Shown here in pieces: positions 9,866-19,269 of a stretch of 64,000 nt of DNA (position 1 is its first letter; each line of letters opens with the position of its first letter). The notes under the pieces are model-generated. The model saw only the letters and a program-made list of their open reading frames with translations. It was not told the DNA's origin and did not search any database. The DNA is from Diplonema papillatum (lineage: Eukaryota > Euglenozoa > Diplonemea > Diplonemida > Diplonemidae). Location of the stretch: positions 1 through 64,000 of the forward strand of contig JAPJBO010000409.1 in the NCBI GenBank assembly GCA_030068145.1. The letters are read 5' to 3'. The position numbers were made by a program, and so were the translations under genes.

Positions 9866-11245
9866 TCAGTGCTTGCGGTGCTTGCGTGTGACTTCCTTGC
9901 AGTTCCGGCCTTCGGAGGGGCTCTTGCACCGGGCGGCGCCCCACTTGCTTTTGTAGCACTTCGTCCCCTCAGCGCAGCAGTGGGGGCTTTTCCCGCAGTA
10001 CTCGCCCTTCTTGATCGGGGCCTGGCACAGCTCGTCGCTCGTGAACCTGTCGTCGGTCTTCCAGCACTTCTTCCCTGTGGCCCACACCGCGCCTCGCATC
10101 GTCAGCTTCTCCCACGCAGCGCCGAACGCAATGTCCAGCTTTTCCGGGTCCTCCGCGAACGTCTTCACAATGTCCGCGTACACCGGGTCATGCAGGAACG
10201 CAATGTCGGTCGTCAGCATCATCAGCCCTTCCTTCCTAGGGTTCCTCCACTGCCACTTCCCACCAGGCCCTCTCTCGAGCTTGAACTCGTCGCCGTATTC
10301 GTTCAGGATCTCGAAGTATTCGTTGTCCCATTTGAACGGATCGCTCGTCCAAGGACCCTCGATCCCGCTGGTAACCGTGTCTCCACCCTTACCAGTGCAG
10401 CAGTTCCCCGGCCACGGGTTGAAGGGTTGCTCGTCCGGACCAGGTCCAGCGCCCAGGGGGCAGGCGCCGTGGCTTTTACCGAAGGCGTGGCCTCCGCCGA
10501 TGAGTGCGACCGACTCCGAGTCGTTCATGTCCATGCGGCCGAAGACGTCGCGAATCTGCGCAGCGCTGGCTACTGGGCACGGGTTGCCCAAGAACCCTTC
10601 GGGGTTGACGTAGATCAGGCCGACCGTCGACGTTCCCAATGGAGCGGAGCAGTTCCCTTGCTGAGGGCACGGCGGCTGCTCGTCTCCGGGCCCCAACACG
10701 TTGCTGGCCGAGCCGTCGGCGTCATCGATTCGGCCAACGCAGATCTCACTCCCAGCGGGGCCGCCCATGTGCAGGATTGACGCAGATCCTGCTAGGATGA
10801 ACAGGTCGCCCCAGCTCAGGCCGTCGCCGTATCTCTTCTTGATCGGCCAAAGCAGCGCGCGGGCTTTGTCGAGGTTCGTGTTGTCGGGCCAGCTGCTTTC
10901 GGGCGGAAACCGCATCCTTCCTCCTCCACACCCGCCGGCCCCGTCGGTGGAGCGGAACGACCCGGCGCAGTGCCATGCGAGTCTGATGAACAGGCCGCCG
11001 TATGACGTCGAGATGTCGGATTTCGAAAACGTATCGGCAGGCCAGCACTTCTGCGACTCCGTCAGCAAGTGCACAATGTCCTGAATGACCGACGGAATGT
11101 GCAACTGCGCGAGAGCCTCGTTATACTCTGCCGACGTCGGAACCGTTGCTTTCTGACTCGACGGTGTCCCTTGCAGCAGCCCGGGGCACACTCCTCCTGA
11201 CACCACCAGCGGGCAGACCACCGCAAGCAAGAGCAGCGACCTCAT
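9866..11245 (-). CDS. Secreted single-domain KatG-like catalase-peroxidase, copy 4
   Basis: 459 residues, the same protein as copy 3, with all class I peroxidase residues (Arg88, Trp91, His92, Asp121, Tyr212, Met238, His253, Trp306). In transcription order it is the first gene of the array, and its upstream DNA differs from that of the other copies. About 90 bases before the ATG the repeat unit ends and decayed S28 peptidase sequence continues. Its upstream regulatory region may therefore differ from that of copies 1-3. Confidence 0.93.
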   Translation of the reverse strand: MRSLLLLAVVCPLVVSGGVCPGLLQGTPSSQKATVPTSAEYNEALAQLHIPSVIQDIVHLLTESQKCWPADTFSKSDISTSYGGLFIRLAWHCAGSFRSTDGAGGCGGGRMRFPPESSWPDNTNLDKARALLWPIKKRYGDGLSWGDLFILAGSASILHMGGPAGSEICVGRIDDADGSASNVLGPGDEQPPCPQQGNCSAPLGTSTVGLIYVNPEGFLGNPCPVASAAQIRDVFGRMDMNDSESVALIGGGHAFGKSHGACPLGAGPGPDEQPFNPWPGNCCTGKGGDTVTSGIEGPWTSDPFKWDNEYFEILNEYGDEFKLERGPGGKWQWRNPRKEGLMMLTTDIAFLHDPVYADIVKTFAEDPEKLDIAFGAAWEKLTMRGAVWATGKKCWKTDDRFTSDELCQAPIKKGEYCGKSPHCCAEGTKCYKSKWGAARCKSPSEGRNCKEVTRKHRKH

Positions 11246-11294
11246 TGTGTATCTCTCTCTATTCTGTGTTTACTTGCCGGGATGCTTTGTAACC

Positions 11295-11410
11295 TGTCGG
11301 TGTTCAGTCTGCGAGGGCTGCTTCGAGCGTTCTCCGGCTTCGATAAGCTTTGGTTGCCAGAACAGGAGTGACTCGCCGTAGTAGCGGCGCTCCGCGAAGA
11401 AGAAGAGTAA
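11295..11410 (-). pseudogene. Decayed fragment of an S28 serine peptidase gene at the array edge
   Basis: The minus strand encodes peptides FAERRYYGESLLFWQ and LEAALAD in different frames. These match FAEHRYYGESLPFGNQ and VEQALADYA of the intact S28 gene at 12984-14441 (residues 105-140). Nucleotide similarity to 14035-14145 is clear on both sides of the array junction. The 3' part of the fragment (11295-11336) is present in every array unit just upstream of each peroxidase ATG; the rest survives only here. The array junction therefore lies inside an old S28 fragment. Confidence 0.75.
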
Positions 11411-12983
11411 TGGGGGGTTCGCAACACGGGGATGACCGATCCCTCGTGCTGGCTCGGAACTCCACCCGGACGACAGGCACAAGGATTGAACGCATACTCA
11501 GGGGAAAATCATAGTTTAAAGTAGAGGCAGAACACCGCCTCTCATGCATGTCTGCTGCTAGCATCAAGTCTTCGTCAAGGAATGCAGAGTATTCCTTTCT
11601 TCCTAGATTTTCGTTGTCGACAACATCAGTCCTTGCCTCGTGGTTGATTACAGGTCTCCGAACACCGGAATCTGTGGAGGTCTCGATTCCCCAAGTTTCC
11701 TTCTTCGGTTTCCTCACACATTGCATGTGGCTACAAAGAACTCGTTCGTTTTCAGTGTTCACGACCTAAGGGACTGCTGAGGTTCTCCTGAGACCGTAGG
11801 AGATCGGACGCCCTATGGCAGTCCCCATTGATCCTGCCCACGTCCGTATGGATCAGGAGATAGCAAGAAAGAGAACGAAGAGAACCATTCCACTAGCTGC
11901 CTGTGCGTGAGCTTGAGGAAGAACATAGAGCGAATGATGGACCAAGTGCGTCAGGAAGGGCGGCAAGCATAGCGCACGACCTGCAGACTCGGAGCAGAGA
12001 GTTTCGTGTGTGCATGGGGTGCCAAGACCATGGCCTCAGCAGTTATCATTTGATGCTAAATTTGTAATTTAGCTCTCTAGCGGACTACCCGCCTGGAGAA
12101 GACACGGGGTACTCCTATCCAGTACATTTTTGTCACGTTTCTCATTTGGAATACAAATAGCTCTTGAATTGGTGAACACGTTTCGGGTTTTGGTCCGCGT
12201 GGCGCAACGCAGTCGTCAGACGTTCCCGACCCAAAAAGGGACCGGGCGCGGATCCCGCCGGGTGGGTTTTTGCGACGTAAAAAGTCAAAAATGCTTGTGT
12301 GTTTCGTTTTATCCCCGAGCATTGAATCGAAATGTTTCGAAAAATGGGTTTAATTGTCCGCCGCCCAAAGGAAATCTCAGTGGAGACGAGTGGCACAGGT
12401 GTGGAATTTTCGTCGGGCTTCGAACGTGGGACCAAGAAGAAACTGGGCACGCAAAAGAAGGGCCGGGTTTGAACCCTGAACCCTCCGCTTTGGAAGCTAC
12501 TGTGCCATTTCGCGATGTTTCAGCGGGGGAGAAGCCTCGAATTTCGATGAAGTAAGAGCCGAAGATTGTTGTGGGGACGCACAAACGCTGGAAGGTTCCA
12601 CGGCGGGTGCACAATCGCCGGAAGGGGGCGGGGTGCACAAATGGGGGCTTAAGCAACAAGGTTCCACGGTGTGTGGCCCGCACAAGCGGACTGGCATCAG
12701 CAAAACGAAGACGAAGGATGACGACCTCCCAACGGAGGAAGAAGTGTCTCCAAGAGTTCGCAGAAGCATGCGCAACGGCAACGAAGGAACGACGCGAAGA
12801 CCGCGCGAAGACGATGATTCGAATGAGTGCACGCGCCTGAAGCACGACACACGTACAACCGAAGAGGTAGCCATCTATGCAGGTCATCGCTATTCTGCTT
12901 TCCAACCTCAAAATACCACGGCGCATCACGGCCATCACGGTGGAGGGGGTGGACCGGCTGGATGCGGAAGGACGTCGACGCCA
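11411..12983. other. Intergenic region between the peroxidase array and the S28 gene
   Basis: No gene is recognised. Minus-strand open frames of 102-209 codons overlap near 12142-12938 in several frames, without domain features. A dispersed motif (CTCTCATGCATG with CATCAAGTCTT) lies at 11533-11575 and recurs near 30945, 31050 and 43825. The palindrome GGGTTTGAACCCT lies near 12466. Confidence 0.5.
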
Positions 12984-14441
12984 TCACGGCTGCGACGCTT
13001 CTTGGATCCACTGGGCGATGATCGCCTTCTCTTTGGCGCGCGTTTCGGTGATATCGGGAGTATCGTTCGGGCTGCTCGACCGGAGATCGACGTGGTGCGC
13101 CCCGTTTGGCATCCAGAGGGTGTGGCAGGTCGGCCGGTCCGTCGACAGGAAAGAGCCCCCGTGCCACGGATCGTGGGCGCCGTTCGACCAGATGATGTTG
13201 GTTATGTCGGACGCGCTGGTGTTGATGGCGTACCCGCCATACTGCAGAGCCAGCCAATTAGGCTTCGGCCGCACGGAGTATGACTGGTTGCACACTCTGT
13301 TGACCTGGTCGAGTGAAAACGCGAAATCGCGCACGCCCCGACCGTCGAACTCGTGGAGCGTTTCTGTGCACGACTGGAAAGCCCACGAATCCGCTACGTC
13401 GCCACCGAGGGTCGGCGGGCCGCCCCCCGGGATGCCCCCCAGGCCTTTGACGGAGCTGCACGTCCGGCCCGGGTCCGGGGTGATGAACCATGACACGATG
13501 GTGGCGGCGGCGCGCAGCGCTGCGGCCGGGTCGCCGGCGTTGGTCGCGTTCAGCAAGGCGCATGTCGCGTTGACCGGCCACTCCGGGGCGGGGGCGACGG
13601 CGTCCGGGTAGTCCAGCTGCGGAAACGTCTCGATCGCGTCCGTCAGCAGGAAGACCGCCTGGTCCGCGGTGTCGACGTCGTAGCAAAGCTTGAACAACGC
13701 CTTCAACTGCTGCCTCCCGGCCGCCGTCTGCGCAGTGGCGTTTACCGTGTCGCGGACCTGGACGACGGTGTCCAAACAGCCCGCATCCCTGTAGTTCTTG
13801 TTCACAATATCGATCCACGTCGTCCCCGTCACCCCGTTGCTGGCCCACGCAGCCGGGTCATAGTAACCCAACGGGCAGCTTGCCGCCAGGCCGCCAGCCA
13901 CGATGTGCGGGTACTTCAACCTGAAGAAGGTCGTCAGCGTCGCGCCGTAGGACCCGCCGAACGAGATCACCGGGCACCCCGCGGCGCCGGCCCTGGTGCT
14001 CTTCTCGTTGGTGATCACCTGGGCGTAGTCCGCGAGTGCTTGCTCGACCGAGAGGTACCGCGCATTCTCGGGGGTTGACAAGCTTTGGTTGCCGAACGGG
14101 AGGGATTCGCCGTAGTACCGGTGCTCCGCGAAGAGGACGAGGGCGTGCAGCTCCTGCGCGAGCTCTTCGACGACGAACCCCGCGGAGGCCCAAAACGCTG
14201 GGATCGGGCCTTCGTTGCCGGTGTAGAAGAGGATCGGGCCGCGGCAGCCGTTCGGCAGCTTGCCTTCGCCGGTCCACGCGTCGGCGTTCACCAGCACGCG
14301 CTGCTCGAAGGTCCGCGCAGGGACGCGGAAGTCGAAGTGGTCCACGGGCTGCGTCACGTAGGTGACGTCCGCCTTCGGGTAACCCTGCACGACGCAGACA
14401 CACGCAGCCAAGCTGGCTATTGCGCTGAACGGCGCGCGCAT
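12984..14441 (-). CDS. Family S28 serine peptidase (Pro-Xaa carboxypeptidase / DPP2 type)
   Basis: A 485-residue secreted or lysosomal peptidase of the family that cleaves near proline (prolylcarboxypeptidase, dipeptidyl peptidase 2). A signal peptide covers residues 1-20. The catalytic Ser164 lies in FGGSYGATL, the Asp424 in NGAHDPWHGGSF and the His449/His450 in NGAHHVDLR, the usual order and spacing for S28. The upstream motif FAEHRYYGES (residues 105-113) is also typical. Several N-x-S/T sites and paired cysteines fit passage through the secretory pathway. The length is normal for the family, and no frameshift or intron is seen. The ATG at 14441 directly precedes the signal peptide. Carboxypeptidase or dipeptidase specificity cannot be decided from sequence. 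Confidence 0.93.
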   Translation of the reverse strand: MRAPFSAIASLAACVCVVQGYPKADVTYVTQPVDHFDFRVPARTFEQRVLVNADAWTGEGKLPNGCRGPILFYTGNEGPIPAFWASAGFVVEELAQELHALVLFAEHRYYGESLPFGNQSLSTPENARYLSVEQALADYAQVITNEKSTRAGAAGCPVISFGGSYGATLTTFFRLKYPHIVAGGLAASCPLGYYDPAAWASNGVTGTTWIDIVNKNYRDAGCLDTVVQVRDTVNATAQTAAGRQQLKALFKLCYDVDTADQAVFLLTDAIETFPQLDYPDAVAPAPEWPVNATCALLNATNAGDPAAALRAAATIVSWFITPDPGRTCSSVKGLGGIPGGGPPTLGGDVADSWAFQSCTETLHEFDGRGVRDFAFSLDQVNRVCNQSYSVRPKPNWLALQYGGYAINTSASDITNIIWSNGAHDPWHGGSFLSTDRPTCHTLWMPNGAHHVDLRSSSPNDTPDITETRAKEKAIIAQWIQEASQP

Positions 14442-15702
14442 CCCTCCCTTTTCGATTTGATACGTTTTCTACTTACTACTACTTCTGCAGGTATGTGTGT
14501 GAGTGTTAAAGTGAATGGCTTAGCCCAACTCCGACCAAGCACCTACAGGTTAATTTCCAATTTTCCCCCTTTGCAGGCTTGTCATTGACCAGATGACAGA
14601 AAACGCGCGCTGTTCCGAAGCTCTGCGATCGTACAAGACAGGGCGCAGGCAGAGGTGGCAGAACTGCGGCAGAAAGGCACACCATCAAGTTGGCGCGAGC
14701 AGAATATCGACGCCGACGCTCTATCGAATCGCGCAGTAGGTTCAGAGGCGAGCGACAGGCTGGGCTCCGCAAAGCTGCGACACTGAATGGCAGTTTTCGT
14801 CCTCAGACGCAGCGCACGCAGGCCCGATGGAAGCACGAAGTCAGGCAGGAGAGACGAACTGCGCAGAATGAGCGCAAGACGAGCACCAAGGGCAGACCAG
14901 GTCGTTTGCGAAGTCGAAGAAGGAGTCCAAAAGCGAAGCAACACCCGAAGGCAGCCAAGCAGACCTCCCAAGCGGTGAAGTAACGAAGCTAATTCGAGTG
15001 TCAATTACGACGCGCGTGCGAAAGGTCGGACGCTAGCGTCTGTCAAGAGCATGCGTGACTCAGCCGTGCTTTAAAGGTGAGATGAGAGGCATCGGCTCAC
15101 TCTGTCGAAGCACCATACCACCAACGCAACATGGCGGTGTCTTGTTGTGCCTCTTGGGGCTTGTAGCTCGGTGTGCCTGTCGGCGCAAACGGGAACACGA
15201 AGATTCCGATTCCTTTTCGGATTATGAACTAGCAGTAGCTCACAGCAACGGTTGCAACCGACAAGGGTTGCGCCACGACAAAAGCACGGAAAGAGTGACC
15301 CTTCTGGAGTTTAAGGTTGAGAAGGAACCTCGTAGGGGTTTGTTGTTTAAGAAATGCGGGCAAAAAGCAAATCCCCCCCTTATAACATCAATGAGCAGGG
15401 GGGAAAAAAAGGTTTCCAATATGAATTAAATGCGCTTCTGTGTGCCGGTTCCCCGGCGGCACAGTGAGGCATCAATCAACGGATGAAGTTGAGATGCATT
15501 CTCTGATCGAGCGAACCCAAGCTTTATCTTATCAGCTTTTTCGTTCTAGCTGTTCTTTTTGCTAGTTGTTCTTGTATCCCCGCCGTTGTTTTCCCTGTTC
15601 AAAGGAATGATCGTCCCTGTGGCAGAAAGAATGTAACGGCGCCAGGGCGAATAACGAAAGGAAGAAAGCCCCCACGCAGGTGAAAAAGACGAGAACAAGA
15701 AA
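14442..15702. other. Intergenic region upstream of the S28 gene
   Basis: No gene is supported. Plus and minus open frames of 97-140 codons at 14582-15004 are Arg/Ser-rich and low-complexity. A structured dispersed repeat lies at 15010-15125. On the plus strand at 14465-14500, ACTACTACTTCTGCAG followed by GTATGTG resembles a splice-acceptor tract, but it faces away from the S28 gene. Confidence 0.5.
15010..15125. repeat. Structured dispersed repeat, copy 1
   Basis: Shares over 100 bp with 23225-23330, including the 12-bp palindrome GACGCTAGCGTC and a following GTGAG...CTCAC inverted pair ending at ACCATACCA. A diverged third copy lies at 53200-53275. Confidence 0.75.
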
Positions 15703-15807
15703 GAAGTGTGTAGTTTTGTTTTATTATTTTACTTGTTAGTTGTCGACAACTTTTTTGTATTGAGGTGTCATTCAGATGTAAATCCAAAGCCGCCCACGTC
15801 AAATTTT
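15703..15807 (-). repeat. Retrotransposon target flank, locus 1
   Basis: About 105 bp downstream (on the minus strand) of the retroelement nest match 43893-43998 closely. Shared blocks include TTTGACGTGGGCGGC, ACATCTGAATGACACCTCAA, TTGTCGACAA and AATAAAACAAAACTAC. The copies of the element inside the nest lack this sequence, so it is target DNA and not part of the element. Confidence 0.7.
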
Positions 15808-18195
15808 GTTAAGCATTGAGTTCTTTTAAGTACATGAACCACATGGATTAGCATGCACTGTGTCGCCGCTTAAGGTTACTTTATGACGTCGTCACCTGTC
15901 ATTGCGTCGTCAAGGTCGAGTACTTGTGGCGCCAGGGGCGCTGGGCTTTCTTGCGGTTCTGGAGATTGCGTGGGGGGGCACAGGTGCGGACAGGCTTGCA
16001 CGTTTTTCACTCTCGAGGGCACCGGAGTGCTTGGGGACGTCGGACGTTTCTGGTAGCTGCTTGCTTTAAGGGCCTTCTTCTTTTTTCGTTGCACCCCTGA
16101 CTCGGGTGTGGTCGCCTTCGCCTTCTTCCGCTTGCGGCCGGCGATCGGGCTCTCCTTCGGGGTGCCGAGCACCCTCTTCTTCAACGCTGGTCGTTCGCCG
16201 GTCCCTGGCGTTGGTGGCGGCCTCTTGGCCGCCCGTCCGGTCGTCGCCGTCTTCTGCTTCACCACGGCGGGCGGTGCCTGCGCCGCGCGCTTTCCCGCCG
16301 GTGTTTCTCGTTGTACGCCCACCTGGGTGGGTGAGAGGGGTCTCTTCTTCTTTTTGCTGTGTCCGGGGGTTGCCGGGGCGTTCGGTTCGTTGGGTTGGTG
16401 GTGGCCGCGGCGGCAGCACGCTGCCGGTCTCCTCTGCGCCAACGTAGGGAGCCCCCTGCATTCCTGGCAGGTTCCTCTGCCATGCGTGCGGCAGGCATGA
16501 TGCCCGCTGCGGCAGCACGCCGCCGCCGTCTTGCACTCGCCGCATTTCGTCGTGCTGTGCTCCACGCACACCGCGATCGGCTGCCCATCGTCAGCGTGGT
16601 GATGGTGCCGACAGCACATCTCTACCGTGGGCACGTCCCTTCGGACGAGTGCTCGACACGCCTCACACTTCCCCTTGTGGTGGGTCGCGCAGGTGACGAG
16701 CGCCTTCTCTACTCCGACACCCGGCATATGCACGGGGTCGGGGTGCAGCTGTGGTGGGGCAGGCAGGGCCCACCTCGCCGCTCTCTCGGCCGTCCAGTCC
16801 GGGTACGTCGGGAACTGCGTCCCTACATCGCTTCCCTTCACCTGCTCTTCGAGGATCGTCCCCGTGTGTGCCTCGCGAAAGCGGGGCCTGGGCCGCACCC
16901 CCGATATCCCCGTGATGCCCATGAACGACAGCGACGTCGTCGGGCATACTCTCTCGCCTCGCTCGCAACTCCCCAGCCCTTGCTGTGTCGCCAGCTTGTC
17001 CAACGCGCTGATCATGCAGCGCAGGACGTTTCCTCGCTCCCTCACCCCCTTCGGTGCATTCTCGTGCAGCGGTATGCTGAGGCCTGAAAAGAGTTCAAAG
17101 TCGATGGCAAGCTCTAGCATTGACGCCTGCCCGTTCTCGGTCCACTCCATGTCTGACAGCCACGCTACCAACGCATAAAACGTCGGTAGCCCCCAGGCCT
17201 TGTTCCGCTCCCACGCCCATGCCGGGGCAATCCGCGCAAAGGGGTGGTCGAGCTTCTCGGCAGGCATCGCATCCGCTCTCGACCAGGGGGTCGTGGGGTT
17301 CCTGGCTACCCAGCCTCGTGCTTCGAGCCCTGCCCGCTCCGCAAGGATTTCAGCCATCATCTCCTGGAGCCGCCTCGAGAAGTGGGCATTTTCGGGTACT
17401 ACCACTCCGTGTTCCAGCGTGCATCTGGGCCAGTCGGCGCGGTTGGCCGCCATCAGCTCGGCATGTGCCTCTCGTCGCCGTATGTGCGAGTACGCTCCGC
17501 AGTCCCAGAATACGTGTTTCTCGTCCTCGGTGTCGCCGCTTCCACAGTGCTTGCAGCTGGGCGCCTGCGGCTCAGCTCCGGCCTGTCTCATCCGCGACGT
17601 GAACTCAGCCGTGTTCACTCCTCCCGCCAACGCTACACGTATAAGCCTCGCGGTGTGCGCGGGACATTCACGCATCCTCCAGAAGGAGTTCGTCCGCTCC
17701 AAGTCGGCTCTCTGTACACCCTCAAATCCCGGCCGCCTCGCTACCAGACGGGACCACGTCTTCGCCCTCAAATCCGCCCTCACTTCATGCCCCCTCTTCG
17801 AGGGTGTCGAGGCTATCGGGTCAAATATTGCACCATTCCTCAGCGTGCGAGACAGGGGCCCTGGTCCCCATACGTGTCCACACTCCTCCATGCTCTTCAT
17901 CGCCAGTCCAACTGGCCCCAGGGGTAGGTCCTCCTCGGCGTACCTTCCCCGGATGCTCTCCATCAGAGGCAGAAGTCGTGGCAACCTCTCGCACGCCGCG
18001 TAGAACGCCGTCGTCACCCTATATGCTAGGCATGTACTGGGGTCCGTCAGGTGGCCCTTCTCCTGAAAATTTAGGACCATCTCCCTCGCGCGCTTTGGGT
18101 TGGACCCACCCCAGATCAGTCCCATCACCGACGTCGTCAGCCGTTTCATTGCCACCTTCGACACCGGCGCGAAAGAGCAGCCTGACAGCGCAGTT
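15808..18195 (-). mobile_element. Non-LTR retrotransposon family A, copy 1 (5'-truncated)
   Basis: Minus-strand 3' part of a LINE. It ends in a 3' UTR with GTTCATGTACTTAAAAGAAC and the terminus TGCTTAACAAA. The 5' end at 18195 abuts the 3' end of copy 2 and the reading frame is open right up to that junction, so the element is 5'-truncated and lacks the reverse transcriptase core. It contains the CDS at 15876-18164. Confidence 0.8.
15876..18164 (-). CDS. C-terminal part of a LINE polyprotein (post-RT, CCHC knuckle, Cys/His array)
   Basis: A 762-codon open frame (from a GTG; first ATG at 18149, frame open upstream to 18195). Residues 1-60 resemble the thumb region after LINE reverse transcriptases. 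A knuckle C204-x2-C207-x9-H217-x4-C222 matches the C-terminal CCHC motif of R2/L1-type elements. Residues 492-586 form an unusual array: three C-x2-H-x4-C-x2-C units (C492, C533 and C558 onward) alternating with CC-R-HH clusters. Residues 595-720 are Lys/Arg/Pro-rich, like a nuclear-localisation tail, and an acidic stretch ends the protein. No YxDD motif is present because the 5' half is missing. It probably binds element RNA or target DNA. It is a remnant, not a working polymerase. Confidence 0.7.
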   Translation of the reverse strand: MSKVAMKRLTTSVMGLIWGGSNPKRAREMVLNFQEKGHLTDPSTCLAYRVTTAFYAACERLPRLLPLMESIRGRYAEEDLPLGPVGLAMKSMEECGHVWGPGPLSRTLRNGAIFDPIASTPSKRGHEVRADLRAKTWSRLVARRPGFEGVQRADLERTNSFWRMRECPAHTARLIRVALAGGVNTAEFTSRMRQAGAEPQAPSCKHCGSGDTEDEKHVFWDCGAYSHIRRREAHAELMAANRADWPRCTLEHGVVVPENAHFSRRLQEMMAEILAERAGLEARGWVARNPTTPWSRADAMPAEKLDHPFARIAPAWAWERNKAWGLPTFYALVAWLSDMEWTENGQASMLELAIDFELFSGLSIPLHENAPKGVRERGNVLRCMISALDKLATQQGLGSCERGERVCPTTSLSFMGITGISGVRPRPRFREAHTGTILEEQVKGSDVGTQFPTYPDWTAERAARWALPAPPQLHPDPVHMPGVGVEKALVTCATHHKGKCEACRALVRRDVPTVEMCCRHHHHADDGQPIAVCVEHSTTKCGECKTAAACCRSGHHACRTHGRGTCQECRGLPTLAQRRPAACCRRGHHQPNEPNAPATPGHSKKKKRPLSPTQVGVQRETPAGKRAAQAPPAVVKQKTATTGRAAKRPPPTPGTGERPALKKRVLGTPKESPIAGRKRKKAKATTPESGVQRKKKKALKASSYQKRPTSPSTPVPSRVKNVQACPHLCPPTQSPEPQESPAPLAPQVLDLDDAMTGDDVIK

Positions 18196-19046
18196 TGTTA
18201 AGCATTGAGTTCTTTTAAGTACATGAACCACACGGATTAACATGCACTGCCTCGATAGCCAGGTCATCGGATGACGTCGTCACCTGCCATTGCGTCGTCA
18301 AGGTCGAGCATTTGTGGCGCTAGCGGGATTTGGCTTTCTTGCGATTCCAAAGACTGAGTCGGCGAGTACGAGGGCGGGCAGCAGTGCCTGTTTTCCACTT
18401 TCGAGGGCATTGGTGTGCCCGTGGTTCCCGGTCGTTTCGGAGAGCTGCTTGCCCTCGGTACCTTCTTCTTCCTTCGATGCACCCCTGAGTCGGGTGTGGT
18501 CGCCTTCGTCTTCTTCCGTTTGCGGCCGGCGATCGGGCCTTCCTTCGGGGTGCCGAGCACCCTCTTCTTCAGCGCTGGTCGTTCGCTGGTTCCTGGCGTT
18601 GGTGGCGGCCTCTTGGTCGCCCGTCCGGTCGTCGCCGTCTCCTTTTTCGTTGCCGCGAGCGGCGCTCGCGCCGCTCGCTTTCCTACTGGCGTTTCCCGCT
18701 GTACACCCACCTGGGTGGGTGAGGAGGGCCTCTTCTTCTTGTTGCGTCCGGGGGTTGACTGGACGTTCGGCTTGTTGGACTGGTGGTGGCCGCGGCTGCA
18801 ACATGCCGCCGGTCGCCTCTGCGTCAGCGTAGGGAGCCTTTTGCACTCTTGGCAGGTCCCTCTGCCATGCGTGCGGCAGGCATGATGCCCGCTGCGGCAA
18901 CACGCCGCCGCCGTCTTGCACTCGCCGCACTTCGTCGTGCTGTGCTCTGTGCACACCGCGATCGGCTGCCCATCGTTCGCGTGGTGATGGTGCCGGCAGC
19001 ACATCTCTACCGTGGGAACGTCCCTTCGGACGAGTGCTCTGCACGT
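18196..19046 (-). mobile_element. Non-LTR retrotransposon family A, copy 2 (shorter 5' truncation)
   Basis: Starts inside the Cys/His array (equivalent to residue 503 of copy 1) and runs through the basic tail to a stop at 18264 and the same 3' UTR and TGCTTAAC terminus. The protein differs from copy 1 at many positions, so this is an independent insertion and not a duplicate of copy 1. Its 3' end directly abuts the 5' end of copy 1. Confidence 0.8.
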
Positions 19047-19269
19047 TGTTAAGCATTGAGTTCTTTTAAGTACATGAACCACACGGATTAACATGCACTG
19101 CCTTGAAAGTCAGGTTATCGGATGACGTCGTCACCTGCCATTGCGTCGTCAAGGTCGAGCATTTGTGGAGCTAGCGGGGTTTGGCTTTCTTGCGATTCCA
19201 AAGACTGAGTCGGCGAGTACGAGGGCGGGCAGGAGTGCCCGTTTTCCACTTTCGAGGGCATTGGTGTGG
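19047..19269 (-). mobile_element. Non-LTR retrotransposon family A, copy 3 (tail only)
   Basis: Only the last 50 or so codons and the 3' UTR remain, ending in TGCTTAACAA against the 5' end of copy 2. It is closest to copy 2 in sequence (LDLDDAMAGDDVIR C-terminus). Confidence 0.8.

Larger units (their letters stand above)
1..11336. repeat. Tandem array of 3.46-kb units, each with one KatG-like gene
   Basis: Four gene copies start at 860, 4322, 7784 and 11245, so the unit is 3462, 3462 and 3461 bp. Units are near-identical in both gene and spacer. Small differences show that they are real separate copies: a Gln/His change four residues from the C-terminus of copy 2 (base 2955), an 11-bp deletion near 8066, a 10-bp gain near 9541, and scattered single-base changes near 8324 and 8409. 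Unit identity ends at about 11336, where copy 4 runs into S28-derived sequence while copies 1-3 continue into the next spacer. Confidence 0.95.

Noticed and set aside
12455..12490. tRNA or pol III B box in the palindrome GGGTTTGAACCCT
   Set aside because: T-stem pairing fails on both strands and there is no A box.
12309..12938. 209-codon minus frame upstream of the S28 fragment region
   Set aside because: Overlaps open frames in other phases and shows no fold-like pattern or motif; part of it sits on low-complexity repeats.
14465..14500. Intron at the start of the S28 gene
   Set aside because: The splice-like tract is on the plus strand, and the minus-strand gene begins with a good ATG and signal peptide without it.
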